Assembly (NCBI RefSeq): GCF_007830355.1
Contig: NZ_VLKO01000010.1
Location: 62,001-126,000 of the forward strand
Reading direction: 5' to 3'
Source of the DNA: Flavobacterium tiangeerense
Lineage (GTDB): Bacteria > Bacteroidota > Bacteroidia > Flavobacteriales > Flavobacteriaceae
Length of the DNA stretch: 64,000 nt
Shown here: piece by piece, positions 60,268 to 64,000 of the stretch
How the letters are laid out: the number at the start of each line of letters is the position of its first letter
How positions within the stretch are numbered: the first letter of the stretch is position 1
Program-made: the position numbers and the translations under genes
Notes under the pieces: generated by a model
Databases searched by the model: none
What the model saw: the letters and a program-made list of their open reading frames with translations, nothing else
Told to the model about the DNA's origin: nothing

Positions 60268-62577
60268 ATGGCTATCAAAAAAAACAACAACCCAACAAGA
60301 AACGATGATAAAAGCATCGCGTATTATCAAAAGAAATTTTGGAAAATATTCTTCATAGGTTTAGGAAGCGTAGGCTTATTTTTCCTCTTTGCTTCTTGGG
60401 GATTGTTTGGCTCCATGCCTTCCTTTGAAGACTTAGAGAATCCGGATTCTAACCTAGCTACCGAAGTTATTTCGGCTGATGGTGTGGTCATTGGTAAGTA
60501 TTTCGAAAAAAACAGGTCTCAATTAAAATACTCTGATTTACCAAAAAACCTGGTTCAGGCCCTAGTAGCTACTGAAGATGCTCGTTTTTACGAACATTCT
60601 GGAATTGACGGTAGAGGAACCTTAAGAGCCATTTCAAGTTTTGGAACCAGTGGAGGAGCGAGTACGTTGACACAACAATTAGCCAAACAACTTTTTCATG
60701 GAGAAGGTTCAAAATTTTTGCCTTTTCGAATTGTACAAAAAATAAAAGAATGGATTATTGCTATTCGTTTAGAAAGACAATACACAAAAAATGAAATCAT
60801 AGCCATGTACTGTAATGTATATGATTTTGGAAACAATTCTGTAGGAGTAAGTTCTGCTGCCAAAACTTATTTTTCTAAGGAGCCAAAAGATTTAACCATC
60901 AGCGAGTCAGCAATACTAGTCGGTATGTTTAAAAACTCTGGATTGTACAATCCCGTTCGCAATCCGCAAGGAGTAAAAAACCGCCGAAATGTAGTGCTTT
61001 TGCAAATGGAAAAAGCCGACATCATCTCTTCATCAGAAAAAGAAAGATTGCAAAGTTTACCTATAAAATTAAACTTTAAACTCCAAACTCACAAAGACGG
61101 AACTGCTACCTATTTTAGAGAGTATTTGCGTGATTACATGAAGAAATGGGTTGAAGAGAATAAAAAACCAGACGGTACTGATTACGATATTTACAAGGAC
61201 GGTCTTAAGATTTATACCACTATTGATTCCAGAATGCAGTTGCATGCTGAAGAAGCTGTAAAAGAACACATGGCAAACTTGCAAGAAGAATTTTTTATTC
61301 AGTCAAAAGACAATAAAAACGCGCCATTTGTAAATATTTCAACTGTAGAAACACAGCGTATTATCAACCAAGCTATGAAATCTTCTAGCCGCTGGTCTAT
61401 CATGAAATCATTGGACAAAACCGACGAAGAAATCATAAAGTCTTTTAGCGAAAAGACCAAAATGAAAGTCTTTACTTGGAAAGGGGAACGCGATACTATC
61501 ATGACTCCTTTAGACTCTATCCGTTACTACAAACACTTTTTACAAGCTGGGTTAATGGCCATGGAACCACAAACCGGAAACATCAAGGCTTGGGTAGGCG
61601 GTATTAATTACAAATATTTCCAGTACGATCACGTAGGTCAGGGAGCTAGACAAGTAGGATCTACTTTCAAACCTTTCGTATACGCAACCGCAATTGAACA
61701 ATTGAATATGTCGCCATGTGACTCTATTGTCGATGGTCCGTTTATGATTCGTAAAGGGCGTCACCACGTAACCGAAGATTGGGAACCTAAAAACTCTGAC
61801 AACAAGTATCGCGGAATGGTAACGTTAAAAAGAGGTTTGGCAAACTCGATCAATACCGTATCTGCAAAACTTATCGATAAAGTAGGTCCCGAAGCAGTTA
61901 TTGAATTAACGCATAAATTAGGAGTAAAATCAGAGATTGTTACTCAGCCATCCATAGCACTTGGTGCCGTAGAAATCACTGTTCATGATATGGTAGCGGC
62001 GTACAGTACCTTTGCTAATGAAGGTGTGTATAGAAAACCTCAATTTATCACCAAGATTGAGGACAAAAGTGGGGTGGTTATTTATGAGCCTATTCCAGAA
62101 TCACACGATGTATTGAATAAAGACATTGCATACGCAGTAGTAAAATTACTCGAAGGCGTAACCGAGGGTGGCTCAGGTGACCGTTTGCGTACGACTGGAG
62201 GCGGTAATGGAGACAACCGTTGGACAGGTTATCCTTATTCTTTTAGAAACCCAATTGCAGGAAAAACAGGAACTACACAAAACCAATCTGATGGTTGGTT
62301 TATGGGAATGGTACCAAATCTAGTAACCGGAGTTTGGGTAGGTTGTGAAGACCGTTCTGCACGTTTCAAAAGCATTACGTACGGTCAAGGAGCTACGGCA
62401 GCTCTACCAGTTTGGGGATATTTCATGAAACTGTGTTACGAGGATCCTGCTCTAAAGGTATCTAAAGAACCATTTGAAAGACCGGCTAACTTATCTATAA
62501 AAGTAGATTGCTACGTTCCTAAAAAAGTGGTAGACACTACAGCAGTAGAACAAGATACAGAAGAGTTTGAATTGTAA
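60268..62577 (+). CDS. Bifunctional penicillin-binding protein 1A
   Basis: A 769-residue inner-membrane enzyme. After the N-terminal anchor (about 29-48) comes the GT51 transglycosylase (about 85-250; TEDARFYEHSGID, GASTLTQQLAKQL) and the transpeptidase (about 350-720) with STFK (in QVGSTFKPF), SIN (in LANSINTVSAK) and KTG (in AGKTGTTQNQSDGW). A short acidic tail follows. It makes and crosslinks peptidoglycan. It is the last gene of the ricT-gldH unit. Confidence 0.95.
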   Translation: MAIKKNNNPTRNDDKSIAYYQKKFWKIFFIGLGSVGLFFLFASWGLFGSMPSFEDLENPDSNLATEVISADGVVIGKYFEKNRSQLKYSDLPKNLVQALVATEDARFYEHSGIDGRGTLRAISSFGTSGGASTLTQQLAKQLFHGEGSKFLPFRIVQKIKEWIIAIRLERQYTKNEIIAMYCNVYDFGNNSVGVSSAAKTYFSKEPKDLTISESAILVGMFKNSGLYNPVRNPQGVKNRRNVVLLQMEKADIISSSEKERLQSLPIKLNFKLQTHKDGTATYFREYLRDYMKKWVEENKKPDGTDYDIYKDGLKIYTTIDSRMQLHAEEAVKEHMANLQEEFFIQSKDNKNAPFVNISTVETQRIINQAMKSSSRWSIMKSLDKTDEEIIKSFSEKTKMKVFTWKGERDTIMTPLDSIRYYKHFLQAGLMAMEPQTGNIKAWVGGINYKYFQYDHVGQGARQVGSTFKPFVYATAIEQLNMSPCDSIVDGPFMIRKGRHHVTEDWEPKNSDNKYRGMVTLKRGLANSINTVSAKLIDKVGPEAVIELTHKLGVKSEIVTQPSIALGAVEITVHDMVAAYSTFANEGVYRKPQFITKIEDKSGVVIYEPIPESHDVLNKDIAYAVVKLLEGVTEGGSGDRLRTTGGGNGDNRWTGYPYSFRNPIAGKTGTTQNQSDGWFMGMVPNLVTGVWVGCEDRSARFKSITYGQGATAALPVWGYFMKLCYEDPALKVSKEPFERPANLSIKVDCYVPKKVVDTTAVEQDTEEFEL

Positions 62578-62588
62578 AATTTTCATTT

Positions 62589-62673
62589 GGAGCTAATCCA
62601 GCTATACGTTGCAATCTTTTTAAATGCGATGAAAAATCGCTTTTAAAAAGGATTTCCACTATTATCTGGGCTA
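62589..62673 (+). repeat. Structured intergenic repeat, copy F
   Basis: GGAGCTAATCCAGCTATACG start, CACTATTATCTGGGCTA end. Outer pair CCAG/CTGG, inner CTTTTTAAA..GCGAT with AATCGC..TTTAAAAAG. It lies between the PBP gene and scoA. Confidence 0.85.
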
Positions 62674-62737
62674 GGGCATTCGTACTTAAAACTCAATTCA
62701 TCAATAGATTAAAATTCGATAAATAGACCTTATTTTT

Positions 62738-63436
62738 ATGATTAACAAAAAAGTAAATACCGTTCAAGATGCACTTCAAGGCATTGAAAATGGCATGACT
62801 ATCATGCTAGGCGGTTTTGGATTATGTGGAATTCCAGAAAATAGTATTGCAGAATTGGTTCAAAAAAACGTAACCGATTTAACCTGTATTTCAAACAATG
62901 CCGGTGTAGATGATTTTGGACTTGGATTGCTTTTGCAAAAGCGCCAAATCAAAAAAATGATCTCATCGTATGTGGGTGAAAATGCCGAGTTTGAACGTCA
63001 AATGCTCTCAGGAGAATTAGACGTAGAATTGACACCTCAAGGAACACTAGCCGAAAAATGCCGTGCTGCACAAGCGGGAATTCCTGCATTTTTCACACCA
63101 GCAGGTTACGGAACTGAAGTAGCTGAAGGAAAAGAAGTTCGCGAATTTAATGGCAAAATGCACATCATGGAACTGGCTTACAAAGCTGATTTTGCTATAG
63201 TAAAAGCTTGGAAAGGTGATGAAGCAGGGAATTTGATTTTTAAAGGAACTGCCCGTAATTTTAATTCTAGTATGGCTGGAGCTGCAAAAATTACCATTGC
63301 CGAAGTGGAAGAACTTTTGCCTGTAGGCGCATTAGACCCAAACGAAATTCACATTCCTGGAATCATGGTACAACGTATTTTTCAAGGAGAAACGTTTGAG
63401 AAAAGAATTGAACAACGAACTGTGAGACAAAAATAG
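62738..63436 (+). CDS. scoA: CoA transferase subunit A
   Basis: A 232-residue subunit of a 3-oxoacid (succinyl-CoA:acetoacetate) CoA transferase. N-terminal [20 protein letters not shown] and [14 protein letters not shown] are class I CoA-transferase features; [19 protein letters not shown] and [20 protein letters not shown] continue it. It is followed by subunit B after a 99-bp gap. Expected role: ketone-body/acetoacetate metabolism. Confidence 0.94.
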   Translation: MINKKVNTVQDALQGIENGMTIMLGGFGLCGIPENSIAELVQKNVTDLTCISNNAGVDDFGLGLLLQKRQIKKMISSYVGENAEFERQMLSGELDVELTPQGTLAEKCRAAQAGIPAFFTPAGYGTEVAEGKEVREFNGKMHIMELAYKADFAIVKAWKGDEAGNLIFKGTARNFNSSMAGAAKITIAEVEELLPVGALDPNEIHIPGIMVQRIFQGETFEKRIEQRTVRQK

Positions 63437-63468
63437 TATTCAGTTTGCAGAGAATTATATGAACTTCA

Positions 63469-63502
63469 TTTTTATAATTTAAGAATGCTCAAATTATAAA
63501 AA
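63469..63502. repeat. Hairpin between scoA and scoB
   Basis: TTTTTATAATTT (63469-63480) pairs with AAATTATAAAAA (63491-63502), a perfect 12-bp stem with a 10-nt loop. It could attenuate or stabilise the scoB mRNA; there is no T tract. Confidence 0.7.
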
Positions 63503-63535
63503 CTTATTTGACTTACAAGTTTCAAAAATAAAATT

Positions 63536-64000
63536 ATGGCTTTAACAAAAGAAGATATAGCAAGAAAAATTGCCAAAGAAGTACAAGACGGCTATTATGT
63601 TAACCTAGGAATTGGAATTCCTACCTTGGTGGCTAATTATGTTCGTACCGATATTTCGGTAGAATTTCAAAGTGAAAATGGCGTATTAGGCATGGGACCA
63701 TTCCCTTTTGCTGGAGAAGAAGATGCCGACATCATCAACGCAGGAAAACAAACCATTACAACCTTGCCTGGAGCATCGTTTTTTGACTCAGCATTGAGTT
63801 TTGGGATGATCCGCTCTCAAAAAGTAGATTTAACCATTCTTGGCGCTATGGAAGTTGCAGAAAATGGTGATATCGCCAACTGGAAAATCCCTGGTAAAAT
63901 GGTGAAAGGAATGGGCGGCGCAATGGATTTAGTGGCTTCTGCCGAAAATATCATTGTAGCTATGATGCACGTAAATAAAGCAGGCGAATCAAAAATCCTT
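63536..64000 (+). CDS. scoB: CoA transferase subunit B (3' end outside window)
   Basis: Open from ATG 63536 to the right edge, 155 codons without a stop. [20 protein letters not shown] and [15 protein letters not shown] are family features, and the catalytic Glu lies in [13 protein letters not shown]. It is the partner of scoA. The C-terminal part is outside the window. Confidence 0.92.
   Translation, partial: MALTKEDIARKIAKEVQDGYYVNLGIGIPTLVANYVRTDISVEFQSENGVLGMGPFPFAGEEDADIINAGKQTITTLPGASFFDSALSFGMIRSQKVDLTILGAMEVAENGDIANWKIPGKMVKGMGGAMDLVASAENIIVAMMHVNKAGESKIL

Noticed and set aside
1..64000. CRISPR arrays, tRNA or rRNA genes, complete insertion sequences or prophage
   Set aside because: I found no regular spacer arrays, no cloverleaf or CCA-ended tRNA pattern, no rRNA motifs, and no transposase or integrase frame.

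Overview
The window is AT-rich bacterial DNA that reads as a gliding Flavobacterium or close relative (Bacteroidota, Flavobacteriaceae). The evidence is a gldH-type gliding lipoprotein, DUF4270 and OmpA-like lipoproteins, TonB-dependent receptors, a carotenoid cyclase, an OlsF-like lipid acyltransferase, weak ribosome-binding sites, and many upstream sequences matching the Bacteroidota promoter pattern TTTG-N18..21-TAnnTTTG. Gene order such as ricT-gldH-PBP1A, panC-panD and rsmA-mgtE is typical of this family. I see no rRNA, tRNA, CRISPR array, complete insertion sequence or prophage.

Layout. 0-2.8 kb: a DUF4270 lipoprotein (cut by the left edge) and a half-length starch-synthase-like protein face away from panC-panD (pantothenate synthesis). 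3-8.4 kb: an esterase-like protein whose nucleophile serine is replaced, radA, an AraC regulator, a PEBP-like protein, a decayed osmC remnant, a heme-binding-like protein and a putative metallopeptidase. 8.5-18.7 kb: a monofunctional transglycosylase, aldo/keto reductase, OmpA lipoprotein, exonuclease III, the OlsF-like acyltransferase, a TM2 protein, a 2-hydroxyacid dehydrogenase fused to a VOC domain, and nhaA. 18.7-29.7 kb: proC, mgtE, rsmA, DUF4286, a TPR protein, serS, a DMP19-like protein, a 56-residue small gene, metG and a HAD hydrolase. 29.9-42.2 kb: a major OmpA-type porin, a CAT-like acetyltransferase, an HDAC-like protein, ssb, a GNAT-nitrilase fusion, an M28 peptidase, an epimerase, an EamA exporter and an M13 peptidase.

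42.4-52.4 kb looks like a metal-homeostasis island: sco, feoA, feoB, a TonB receptor, a 42-residue FeoB-associated Cys-rich protein, then (divergently) a ZIP transporter with a DtxR/MntR-type regulator, and a second TonB receptor. The 10-mer TTTGTCTAAA lies in the promoters of both TonB genes, and a related inverted repeat sits in the feoA leader, which suggests a shared metal-responsive operator. 52.4-64 kb holds crtY, a bacilliredoxin, an Xre membrane regulator, a serine hydrolase, trhO, ricT-gldH-PBP1A and scoA-scoB (cut by the right edge).

The most unusual feature is a family of seven intergenic elements (about 75-125 bp) with conserved ends, GGAGC and GGGCTA, and a variable palindromic centre. 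The paired arms differ between copies in a compensatory way (CCAG/CTGG, CCCA/TGGG, CCCG/CGGG), so they appear to fold as RNA or single-stranded DNA. Two copies form an inverted pair. A different palindrome between metG and the HAD gene is flanked by a 16-bp direct repeat that duplicated the HAD start codon.
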